Assembly (NCBI GenBank): GCA_030562195.1
Contig: JAUJPP010000003.1
Location: 22,413,398 to 22,477,397, forward strand
DNA from: Nipponacmea schrenckii
Taxonomy: Eukaryota > Mollusca > Gastropoda > Lottiidae
Direction of reading: 5' to 3'
DNA: 64,000 bases
Part shown: in pieces, positions 1 through 10,720 of the stretch
How positions within the stretch are numbered: position 1 is the first letter of the stretch
Layout of the letters: each line of letters starts with the position of its first letter
The notes under the pieces: model-generated
Database searches by the model: none
Told to the model about the DNA's origin: nothing
Seen by the model: only the letters and a program-made list of their open reading frames with translations
Made by a program: the position numbers and the translations under genes

Positions 1-115
1 ATATTCAGTTTATTTTCAACGTACTAATTACTGATCTGGTTACTGATCGTTAGTTTGAGATAGCTGTTTATTGATAAATATCCAAAAGACATTCTTTGAA
101 ACCTTTGACATCATT

Positions 116-475
116 TTTGGGAACCGCGGTGGCTCGGGGAGAGTTAGACACTTGCTCGCTAATTGGGGGTGCAGAATTCAATCCCAGCAAAGTCGAGATG
201 AACTTCCAGGTTTTTCAGTCCGGTTTCCCTTTGTCAGTGATGTAGATCGGAGGGACTGGCATGGAGAAGGCGTCTAGTCTGTCGAATGGGACAATAAACC
301 GAGTCCCCGTGTGCTACAGACTGAGCACGTTAAAATCCCGCGCAAAATGAGGAGGCTAATGCCGCTCTCCTGGCAAAATTCCTCTCATTACTCACCGCTT
401 GACGTTGCCCGTCTTCATTAGCCCATTAGGTGCAGAAGAGTAGGACGTTAAACTCCATTCATTTAATTTTTATTT
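116..475 (+). mobile_element. tRNA-derived SINE, full length, diverged
   Basis: The 5' part resembles a tRNA promoter, with a GCGGTGGCTCGGGGAG A-box region and a decayed B box (TTCAATCCCAGC). The body matches the better copy at 53,565-53,936 throughout, including GTCGAGATGAACTT, GGGACAATAAACCGAG and GTGTGCTACAGACTGAGCACG. It ends with the shared 3' block (CATTAGCCCATTAGGTGCAG) and an A/T-rich tail. It is flanked by a 12-bp target-site duplication with one mismatch, TTTGACATCATT at 104-115 and TTTGACGTCATT at 476-487. This is a retroposon moved by a partner LINE. The mismatched duplication and damaged B box suggest an older, probably silent insertion. The small open frame across its 5' half is a by-product of the SINE. 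Confidence 0.88.
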
Positions 476-487
476 TTTGACGTCATT

Positions 488-2790
488 CTGTTCATGGGTA
501 AGATATTTGAAATATTTCTAGTAAAAATACCACATATCTCACACTAAGAAAACGATATTTTATGTTCACGAAGGTTCTTTCTACAAGCTGGCAATAACTT
601 TGTGACTGCTGTTTCCCAGATTACATGTACCCATTTACAGCTAGGTCGATTAGAATAATAATGATACATGACTTACTGATGATTATTGGACCGGACTTTC
701 ACAAAGCCATTCTAGATTGAGACCGGTTACCACAATTTGATGGACGAAATCCAGCGAATGATGCATATAAAGAACTCTCTGACTGTTGTCGGAATAAATA
801 GAACTAAAAGGTGACTTGGGTAGGAATAAAATATGCATTTAAACTGAAATGAAATATGACACAATGATCAGGTGGATACCTAAGTGCATCAATTGCAATT
901 AGGCTGTAACTGTCCTCAAGATTCAGGGTTTAGGTTCAGAGAAAGTTGCACCGTGTAACAATTTGTCGGTTGAGCAGTTAAGAGATTGTAATGTGAAGGG
1001 AAGGGAACTCACTGGAGGCATGTCTGCAATTTAAAAGTTTGATTATAACCCGCTCTAGAACAGTAATAAGCAGGCTTGGCTATTTATATCTAGAGAAAGA
1101 GGTGTTGATTTCTAAACTTCTCAAATGTCCACAGATGATTTTAGAATAACAAGAGCTATATCACGCTTTGGAAAAAAGGGTCATTAAGATTCTAGCAAAC
1201 AACGGCTATTGAATTCCGGTTAGTGTATAGAAACTACCTGATTTGTGTTGAAGATTACATAGAAAATGCAGAAATAGAATAAAAACAAAACTGTGAAGTT
1301 TTTACGATGAACGAAATGGAAAAAGTACATCGACAGTTACAGCTCTAACCAAGTTTCAACGTATGCTTACTGTTCTGGTCTCGACCCTTGATCAGCTTTT
1401 CTGGTAATCAATGAGAAGGCCGCGTACATCTTTTATGACCTAGAAATTATTTCTATAATTAAGGTAGTGATTCGAAAAATAACCAGCTAGAAGCTGGTTT
1501 ATATATTTTTCTTGGAATTCACCCGAGGATAGGTTAAGATGAAATGTGCGAGAAAGAGATGACTCTTTATTCAATAGGCGCAAAGTATTGTTCATGGTGT
1601 TGGCTGTTCAAATGTATTGGACCGAATTCTGACCCATGTAAAATAAAGATTTTATTATTAATGTTCATGGTGCTATCCAAAATTCACTGGCCCTATAACT
1701 AAATCAAGTGTATGTATATGTGTACATATGATTAGGGCGCCACTATTACTTTAGTTAAAATTCTTTCTTATCCCATTGTACAGACAATTACACTTGCTAC
1801 TCGGTCTCTAACTGGTTGGTGTGGTTGGTGAAGTCTGTTCTTCATCGGTAATTTATTTGGCATCCTTATGCTCTATATCTCAACGTAGAAGTATAAATAT
1901 AGCCTTACAAAGCAAAGTGACATACACCCACCATCAGCTTTGCTTGTTGTTGCCTTGGGAACACGAGTTGCACAATATAACTAATATAATCATAAAAACA
2001 CTAAGTCGGACACGGTTTTTGGGGGAAAAATTATCAAATCACTACGGAAATAGACAGGGATCATCTTTTTTAAATTAAAATGAAAAGAATCCGTAAAGAA
2101 TTGTTGTCCGTAGAGTGAGCACGAGCCAAACGTGATTGTTAACCATATACACAGTAAAATGTAAAAATTTAATAATGTAAATTCGTTACAATTATTCTAT
2201 CACTTAACTATTCACGTCGATTCCAGCTAAATGTTTTTATACTCGATGCTTCGTAGTTGAATACAATCATAAAAACTGTGTTGCTTACAAACGAATATCA
2301 AATGGGTCTCTAAATCCAAATCGATTAATCCAAAGAAAAACATTTTTGCAAATATCAAAATTACAAAGAATCAATAATAAATCTATACAAGTTCAAAATT
2401 ATCAGCATATAGAATCGATGGTTGGCCCCTTCTTCCCGTTAAAGAAGTTTTAAGGATGTAAAAATGTAGTCCGAGTAGATCAATCGGAAAAATTCTTGCG
2501 GACCGAAAATGGAGTCAAATAAATGGTTATTTCCCTTTCAACTCTAATTTCAGTTTTCTTTTCATTATAGATTCTCAAGATTATGGATGACTACGTTATT
2601 TAATATTTTGTATAATTCAATTGTTTAACTAATTGCACCAATAATACTCTTTCATTGAAGTTGTGTCAGCATGCCTGTACCTATGCTTGCGTCTTAACCA
2701 CAATGTTACAATCTACAATTCCCAGCTCACGTGTAAAAATTCGAGTTTTGTTCCATAAGTCATCAAGGATATGTTTTTAAACCTCGTTTA
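488..2790. other. Non-coding AT-rich stretch
   Basis: I see no open frame with protein-like features. Two local items stand out. One is a perfect 8-bp-stem, 3-nt-loop inverted repeat (AACCAGCT/AGCTGGTT) at 1,481-1,499. The other is the interspersed repeat listed separately at 1,600-1,665. The remainder is unique-looking low-GC sequence. Confidence 0.6.
1600..1665 (+). repeat. Interspersed repeat, TTCTGACCCATGTAAA family (partial)
   Basis: The motif TATTGGACCGAATTCTGACC followed by CATGTAAAATAAAG and a TTATTATTA tail recurs at 4,092-4,183 and 44,330-44,510. A conserved block ending in a short TTA-rich tail is typical of the 3' end of a retroposon (a SINE or a LINE 3' UTR). The family is not identified by name. 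Confidence 0.7.
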
Positions 2791-2799
2791 TAAAACCTT

Positions 2800-3100
2800 G
2801 TTGAATACTTTCTAATATGTCACTAGAAAGCCTAGCCTAATAGTTACTGGACAAAATTCAAACATGATAACCATGAAAGTTTTTAGCATTACATTTCATC
2901 AACGTGCACCAGTGTACACAAAAAGACATATTTTCACAATTATCCTTCAAGATGTAATTCTCTCATTTCAGATATCAAATTCCAAATCAAGACCAAAAAT
3001 TTGTCAAAAAGACATGCAACAATTCCCATATTATGGGTTTGGATTTCGGTCGATGGAGAGAAGAGGATTTCGAAAAATAGCAGGGACTAGCTTGTAGCTT
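2800..3100 (+). repeat. Diverged direct duplication, copy A
   Basis: The stretch starting GTTGAATACTTTCTAATATG and ending near AGCAGGGACTAGC aligns in the same order with 3,414-3,760. The best-matching block is ATTTCAGATATCAAATTCC near 2,966, against ATTTCAGACATCAAATTCC in copy B. The open frame here is not preserved in copy B, so I read it as non-coding. Confidence 0.6.
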
Positions 3101-3413
3101 GAAGCTTCTATGGTTCTATTTGACAGTGGTGGTGATCACTGATTTCCAAAAGGGTTATAACCATGGGCATTTAAAGGAAATCATGTTTTACAATTGAGTG
3201 TTATTTCTTCTACAAAAACATGATACCAAGATACACAAAACAAACATTTCTATCTTACAAAGATTTTGTTTATTAGGTTAATCGTTTAACTTTTTTTTAC
3301 AATCTGAAAGCATGTTCTTCAATTAATTTAATGTATATTTATGTATATATTATTTAAATTATATTAAATTAATGTATATTATTTCAACCTGTTATAATTT
3401 TTTTCCAGAAATG

Positions 3414-3760
3414 TCGTTGAAAAGTTTCCAATATGTCAAATGATAGCTTGGCCAAAACTTGGTTTCTGCACAAAAATTCAATATACATGTATCATGACCA
3501 TCAAAATTTTGAATTTAATCAAAGTGAAAGTAAACCACTACATTTAATCAATATAGGCTTGACTATCACTGCATACAATACTACTATTCTAAGAAATAAC
3601 CTCCCGCTTATAATATCTCTCATGTTCTCACAAAATCTGACAAAAAGTGCAATTTCAGACATCAAATTCCAAATCTAGACAAAACATTGTCAAAAATGGG
3701 CATGAAAAAAAGGGAAGGAGAAAGCGGAATTTAAAAAAGAGCACGGACTAATAGAACAGG
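3414..3760 (+). repeat. Diverged direct duplication, copy B
   Basis: This copy begins with GTTGAAAAGTTTCCAATATG and contains ATTTCAGACATCAAATTCC near 3,651. It follows copy A by about 610 bp. The AT-rich sequence between them (3,100-3,413, with TTAATGTATAT-type runs) has no clear partner. The divergence suggests an old segmental duplication or two fragments of one unknown element. Confidence 0.6.
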
Positions 3761-4091
3761 CAATTAGCATAAACAACTGTTATAAAATTGTCTTGATTTT
3801 CTCCATTGAAAAGTTAAGTTTGCCGTTATAAGGCTAACTCAGTGACATTTACTATTTATATTTCTCGGAAGGGGCATTCATCGTTAAAATTTACAAGTTA
3901 CAACCCCTCGCAGTTAGAATGGTTACACTATGTCCCTGAATATTTCTAGAGAAAATGTGTATTCAAACTTGATACTGTAACAGCGTTAAGTCATTTTACC
4001 CTTTTTAAAGCTGACAGACACTAAAATATGTTAGGTACATGTATATTCAAACATATTGTACATTGAAATAATTTTGTTCTTTTTTAACTAT

Positions 4092-4183
4092 GCGTTGCCC
4101 CCCAAGAACTGAATATTAGACAGGACCATGTCAATGTGTATTAGACCTAATTCTGGCCCATGTGAAACAAAAAGTTCATTATG
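4092..4183 (+). repeat. Interspersed repeat, TTCTGACCCATGTAAA family (partial)
   Basis: The match to 44,400-44,510 begins at GCGTTGCCCC and continues through ATTAGACAGGACCATGTC and GTGTATTAGACCTAATTCTG to GCCCATGTGAAA. It is longer than the 1.6-kb copy but still a truncated 3' end. The orientation is plus, as in the other two copies. Confidence 0.75.
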
Positions 4184-5399
4184 TAATTATGCACTTTTAT
4201 ACACTAACCAAACAAGCTTATTGATCGAGTAGTCCATCAAAGTATGGTCAATTTGTGCAAATGAGCAATTTACAAATAACGCAATAATGTGAACGACAAA
4301 ATCCGAACAAACCCATAATAAAGTCATTCACATATTGTCTCTTACTGATTTCATATCTGAGAAAAATTCCGCGGTTGGTGTTAAATCGAGAAGAAAGTGT
4401 TGGGAAGGGTTCAAAAGGTCAAAATCAATCAAGACAACAGGATTAGTCCATCGAAGCGTTAATGTGGTATTTAGTCTCTTGTCTTGTGATAATTTTCATA
4501 TTCCCGATAGTTCCTCCAGGCATTAGCTTATATTGGTTCACATTTTAATTGGGAAATGGCAAGAGGGAAAGTTCAAGCTGGAGTAGATAGATGTAGATAA
4601 GGTATCTCTGCATTATGAATAGCTACTGCCATTACATAAAGTCGGACTCTCGAGAAACTGAGTACCTTATTTCTGCATTTTGGTACCCCCGGTAGCCCTT
4701 TGTACCCCAGTAATTTAATAAGCTGAAAAGAGTTTAAATATTATAGTTGATAATCTTTCACACATATTCATCAGATGATTTCTCACATTAGCTTTTAACG
4801 TTTCACCCATGTTGCAATATTTTCCAAACCAAAAAGATCTTGAAGGAGGCACAACCACAGCTTTATGTTACAATAACTGACAAGAGTGTTGCGCACCTGA
4901 AGGCAATCGTTTCGAAAGTTAAATGCAACACACAACTGGCTTTACCGGTAGAAATAGAAGAAGCGGTTCCGCACCTCTTGTATTATCTTGTTAACAATTT
5001 TTCATTATTCGTGATTATGCTAATCAAAGGGCTTGCCATGCTTATCATGAAGTCTTCCTCTAACAGAGGAGACAATTTTCCTCTGCTTGCTGTAACCACT
5101 TTCAAATTAGTTTAGTTTGAATAAAAGTAGCCTATCTTGACTTTGAACGTTAGTAAGTCATTGTATTCGTATCTAGTTAATTAAAGTAGATTTATTCTGA
5201 ACAATAACCACGAAAAAGATAAAAAAAGAAGTAAAGAAATGAAATTTACTTCGTTGCTTTTTCTATCAATATTTGGAGAATGGCAAACCCAGAGAAGATG
5301 GAACCGAATTCAATTAAAGAAATTCGATTTCTTTGAATGATGACAAAAACAACTCCTTTCTCCATTTGTCATTAGGTTGAATTTATCTTTCTATGGTGG
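4184..5399. other. Non-coding stretch upstream of a candidate promoter
   Basis: This is AT-rich with scattered short open frames, none with a recognisable motif. The longest, near 4,840-5,115, lacks an ATG start and splice context. I see no repeat of the families found elsewhere in the window. Confidence 0.5.
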
Positions 5400-5655
5400 A
5401 GGCCAAGTTCCGACGATCTCGTCTTGAAATTCCCTGGAGAAAATGAAATCATTTAACATTAGCAGACGATAGCAGTAGACAAATCACGTGATACAATTCC
5501 AAGTCAAGATGGCGGAAGGATTCGATGGTTGAATACAGCCGGCACGTGCAGAATCGAATAATGCCAGTATGGTAGCAAGCATGAAATATTGGAATTGTGC
5601 CAACTACAGGAATATGTAGCAGAAGTGTATATTGATGTTATGAAAGTCGGTGAGT
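5400..5655 (+). promoter_or_regulatory. Candidate promoter and untranslated first exon with donor site
   Basis: The local CpG density is above that of the neighbourhood (CCGACGATCTCG, CCGGCACGTG, GAATCGAATAATG). Two CACGTG E-boxes lie at 5,485-5,490 and 5,543-5,548. Between them is CAAGATGGCGGAAG, an ATGGCGG motif of the kind often seen at animal transcription starts. The frame from that ATG closes after seven codons, so it is more likely an initiator or upstream-ORF element than a protein start. A good splice donor, AAAGTCG|GTGAGTTA, follows 5,649. If spliced to the exon at 61,798, the ATG at 5,640 would open a six-codon upstream frame that stops in the next exon. The transcription start and the link to that exon are inferences. 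Confidence 0.42.
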
Positions 5656-6770
5656 TAATGCTTATCTTTTTGGGTCTGTTTTGTCAGATCTGCAAATTTT
5701 CTTTTCTTCCAATGGTATTGCGTTCTGGTTTCGAGTTGTGAATAGAAAGTGATGGAATTGGTGCTAGTATCGACCGGGTATTTAAACCTCTAGTTAGCTT
5801 TAGGCCTACTCTCGTCTGCCATCAGATAACAAAGTGCCACACCGAAGAGAAATATTAATAGTCTCATGTAAATGGTGGTAATTGCACTAGCTCCCCTCTT
5901 TGTTTTTAATGCTGATTTTTCAAGGTCAAAACTTTGTATATTCCAAACATAGTCAATTGACTTTGTTCAAAATTACAAGATTTGTTTGAAGATAGATAGG
6001 GCCTACTGGCATTATCTCAGAGCTAGTATGTTGCCAGTTGGTGACAAATAACAGCTGAAATGCTTTGAGGTCTTATATTTTGGGGGCGTATTAGCTCTTT
6101 GTAATTGCTGATTGCAGAAAAAAATGTAAGAGATGGTCACAAAATTGTACCCATTTTTGGGGGACCAGGGGGAATCTACTCATTCAAGACATCAAGTATA
6201 CTGAAAGGAGTAAAGTAAAGAAAGGTTGAAACCCCTGCCTTCAAATTTGAGTTGAGTTTTGCAATGATAATTATGTAATTACATTATAATTAGTAAGGTA
6301 ATGAAAATTGGGAATAACAAGGAAAGTGGTAGTTTTTAAAGACTAGGCTAATGTTGCAAATAGGACATAAACTTTCTCTTCCGGAAGAAATCACTAACTC
6401 ATAATTTGCATTGAAGTTGAAACTCAATCATTAGAAGAAGAGATATGTTTCCTATTCCTATAGGCACTCTGGTGATTTTCAGCTACTAAACAATGGTCCC
6501 CTGCCAAGATGAGTTGTATTTCTGGCATTCCTTAGTTGTATAATATGGTGGTTTCTTAGTACAGTTATATTAGTTGTGATGGAACAGCTTTTTGGCTGTA
6601 TCAGTTGATTGATTGTTTTGGCAAAGTTGTCTGTATTCGGTTTTCAGCATGCTTTTGACAAAAATGAAATATCTCTCTTTGCATTCTATTGATATTTGTA
6701 GATGGCTGTTTTGCCCAGATGTTGTTACCACTCATCGTTCAAATGTTGAGCATTTGAAACACATAAAAAA

Positions 6771-8005
6771 GTTGATATTTTGTGAAGAGAGCTCTATGAA
6801 GAGATATTTGGATGACTGAAGAAAGTCCTATAGAGGTTTATATTTGATGATTAAGGAGAGCCCTGTGAAGGTTGATATATTGGTAACTAAGGAGAGCTCT
6901 ATTGATGTTGATATTATAATAACTGAAAGATGGTCCTATCAAGGTTAATATTTTGGTAACTAAGAAGTGCTCTATCAAGGTTTATATTTTGGTAACTTAA
7001 GAGAGCCCTATTAATGTTGCCATTATAATAACTGAAGACAGTCGCATCAAGGTTGATAACTAAAGAGAGTCCTAAGGAGGTTGACATTTTGATATCTAAA
7101 GACAACTCTGTGAAGTTTGATAACTAAGGAGTCTTCTATCAAGGTTGATATTTTGTCAACTAAAGACAGCCATGTGAATGTTGATATTTTGATAACTAAA
7201 GACAACCCAGTTAATTATTTTAATAACTGAAAGAAAACTCTATGGAGGTTGATATTTTAATAACTGAAAGACAACTCTATGGAGGTTGATATTTTAATAA
7301 AACTGAAAGACAACTCTATGGAGGTTGATATTTTAATAACTGAAAGACAACCTGGAGGTTGATATTTTAATAACTGAAAGACAACTCTATGGAGGTTGAT
7401 ATTTTAATAACTGAAAGACAACTCTATGGAGGTTGATATTTTAATAACTGAAAGACAACTCTATCTGAAAGACAACTCTATGGAGGTTGATATTTTAATA
7501 ACTGAAAGACAACTCTATGGAGGTTGATATTTTAATAACTGAAAGACAACTCTATGGAGGTTGATATTTTAATAACTGAAAGACAACTCTATCTGAAAGA
7601 CAACTCTATGGAGGTTGATATTTTAATAACTGAAAGACAACTCTATGGAGGTTGATATTTTAATAACTGAAAGACAACTCTATGGAGGTTGATGATTTTA
7701 ATAACTGAAAGACAACTCTATGGAGGTTGATATTTATAATAACTGAAAGACAACTCTATGGAGGTTGATATTTTAATAACTGAAAGACAACTCTATGGAG
7801 GTTGATATTTTAATAACTGAAAGACAACTCTATGGAGGTTGATATTTTAATAACTGAAAGACAACTCTATGGAGGTTTATATTTTAATAACTGAAAGACA
7901 ACTCTATGGAGGTTGATATTTTAATAACTGAAAGACAACTCTATGGAGGTTGATGTTTTGATAACTGAAAGACAACTCTATGGAGGTTAATATTATGATA
8001 ACTAA
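6771..8005 (+). repeat. 37-bp minisatellite array, about 33 units
   Basis: The core unit is 37 bp and includes GGAGGTTGATATTTTAATAA and CTGAAAGACAACTCTAT. Units from about 7,220 to 7,960 are nearly identical. Units from 6,771 to 7,220 carry many substitutions and small deletions (for example AAGGTTAATATTTTGGTAAC), and the last units up to 8,005 are diverged too. The unit contains stop codons (TAATAACTGA), and 37 is not a multiple of three, so the array is not coding; short open frames over the decayed part are artefacts. Two units carry an extra 17-bp duplication (near 7,465-7,481 and 7,593-7,609). Confidence 0.97.
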
Positions 8006-10354
8006 AGAGGACCTATGGGGTTAAAGTCTGAAACTAAAGTGGAACCAGAGTTGACAAGTCTAAAACCCTAACATGTGGAACTGAAGGGAACTTTAAAATG
8101 TAAATACAAAGCTGTGGAACGGGAAAGGGGTAAATTTCAATCCCCTAAATACCTAACTTGTGCAGCTTAAGGTTATTGTAAAGAAAAGATACAAATTCTC
8201 TGTGTCTACTTCATTCAAAACAAACTTTCTGTCAAAAAAAAGTTAACCTAATGTTTTTTCCTTGTCATTTTCTTGAACCTCCTTCACTGATTTGGACAAA
8301 AAATGGTTTGAAAAAAGTTACAACCATAGTCTAGATGGAACCACAGAATGAGACCAAGCCTGCAACAACAATACCAGAGAAGTTTAGCACATTATATCAT
8401 TAACACTTATAAATGGGTAATGTTGCATTTAATATCTCTGGTATGATATTCCTGTCTCTTGAGAATACTATATTCTTTCTTAAACTTTTAACCTACTGGC
8501 TGGTCAGGTCGTGTCATAAATGTGACAAATTTGACAAAAAATAGGATGAACAATTCAATCCTCATGGGAAATTAAAGAATTTAATTTCCTTCTGGTTTTG
8601 TGAAGTTTAAGCAAATTTAATGATCCGAAATGTTTTAGTGGTAATACATGAACATCATTAGCTCCTACAGCAAATTAAGTGAATATTCAGAATATTCCAT
8701 GTTAAGTAAGCGAAGGTGAAAAAAAAAAACTATTACCATGATTGTGTGGTTAATGAACATTGTTGAATTTGAATTGATGTTAAAGGTTCTAGTTACTGTA
8801 TTGAATATTTGCAGAACCAAACCATTTAGAACATATAGTTGATCAAAATTTGTGAATAAGTGAAATATCCACCGAAAATACCTTTTTTTTTGCTTCCAAA
8901 CTGGTTACTGTTAATTTCAAAGTCTATGTATATACATTGGGGCTTTGGTTTCTATACTGCTCAAATTATTATATAGTTTTTCTGCCCTTAAATATTAACA
9001 AAAAGAGAAACTACTTTGATTCTATTTACAAACCCAACACTTAACATTTCTCCTGTTTAAGGTCTGTACCGCATTATTGGCCAATCAGATGTCTTTCACA
9101 CATTTGAAACTGAAGTAAACCTGATAGGACGAATCTTCAAATGAGTTATGAATGAAGCTGTTTTCCATTGCTGAATTAAGTGAAGCCTTAAGTAATATGC
9201 CTATATTTCATTAATAACAGGCATTTGCAAATCAACATATACGCTAAGGAGAATGTTCTAGTTTGAAGAGGATAAAGGCTTAGGTGAAATTTCTGAAAAT
9301 TTATTTATAGTCTCCAATATTTCGATGAAAAGAAGTTAAGTGAGAGTCAAAAGGTAAATTAGCTGAATAGTAAACAGAGATATCAAACTGTCTGGAGTTT
9401 CTATTATAATTCAACTAACCCCGATATTCATTTATTAATCTACAGTAGATATCTCAGCTGTAGGCAGAACGGAACCACATTTCTATCCAGTCTGCAATAA
9501 ACAAGAGCATAAAAATGTCTCAAGACACAATTCTGTGCAAGCTGAAATGATTAATGGAACTGTTCCTGATGAATATTAGTCTCCTAACCACAGCAGCGTA
9601 GAAAACAATCAATGTTCTTTATCAGAATTCAAATATTTACAACTCAGGGCTATTGATAAACTTTTGTCTGTAGGACATTCTCCAGAAAGTACAATTTTTA
9701 CCAGTCTTTTATAGAGTCTTATTTTTAACACTTTATTTGATGATTGAAAATGGCAATATTACGGAACTGAAGCAAATCATCTTTCTTAAAGGGTTAGCAA
9801 TCATAAATACTGACTGGTTTTAACAACTTAGTTTGCTTCTCATTAAGTTTACCATATCTCCATATTTATCTTGTTATATTTGATTAATTAAACACAAAAA
9901 TTAGATGTGTCTCTGTTTGGTGTTGCTGAATTAATAAGGAATGTATAAGGACAAAAGTGAACATGATCAACAGATTAACATGATTAAGATAATAATGCTG
10001 GTAAATCAGTTAGTGCAAATTTAGTAACATCCTGTGAATTACCACAAGAATGTATTGGTGGGCCAGTAAACAAAATTTTTCGAAAGATGAAATACTTCAG
10101 TTAAGAAAAGGATGAGTAATTTATATGCATATCTAAAGGTCTGATCATCAATTTATAGTAAAATGTTAATTTCCAGGAACCTCAAGGGACATACAGAGCT
10201 CTATAAATAGCTGTAATCCTGGCAGTGGACCAACAATACTTTAACTAATATCATAATGTTACAAGATTAATGGATGTGCAAGCAATTTAGCTGCAGGCTG
10301 GTTCAGGAGAATATGAATAAGTTCTTTTTATACACCCATATAATGCCTTCACCC
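8006..10354. other. Non-coding AT-rich stretch
   Basis: I see no gene, no recognisable transposon and no tandem array. There are short homopolymer runs (A near 8,722, T near 8,882) and many short frames without protein-like character. Confidence 0.55.
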
Positions 10355-10720
10355 GGTAATCACTCCATCCACAATTGCTCGTAAACACTCTGGAAGGCAC
10401 AATTCTAGACGGATTTCAACGTAACTTTATGTGAGTATTTGTAATCAGCCAAGGATGAACCCTATTGAAAATCAGTGAAATTGAAAAATATAGTATTAGT
10501 TATTGCCCTTGTTTTTAAAAATGTTCAAACTTGCTGAGAGATTGTTTGATATCACCCAAGTATGAAAATAAAAAAATTTGCAATATATTTATTATGGATT
10601 ATCGCCCTTATTCTTAATAACGCGTTTGATTTTTGGCCTTTTAACTCTCTTCAAGGCACAATTATTTACAGATTTTGACAAAACTGTATGAAATGGTTTA
10701 TTATCACCCAAGTTTTTGTT
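10355..10720 (+). repeat. GTTATTGCCCTTG unit family, two to three decayed units
   Basis: The unit includes GTAAACACTCTGGAAGGC, ATTTGTAATCAGCCAAGGAT, CCTATTGAAAATCAG and GTTATTGCCCTTG. A second decayed unit follows (ATTATCGCCCTTATTCTTAA near 10,599). A third partial one follows that (CTCTTCAAGGCACAATT, then ATTATCACCCAAG). Matching units lie inside the DNA element at 48.8-49.3 kb and at 52.36-52.45 kb. This is a dispersed repeat of unknown class that tends to occur in tandem. Confidence 0.75.

Noticed and set aside
6914..7105. Repetitive minus-strand frame (NINLDR repeats) as a repeat protein
   Set aside because: It is the decayed edge of a 37-bp minisatellite. The period is not a multiple of three and the homogeneous part has stops in every unit on the plus strand.
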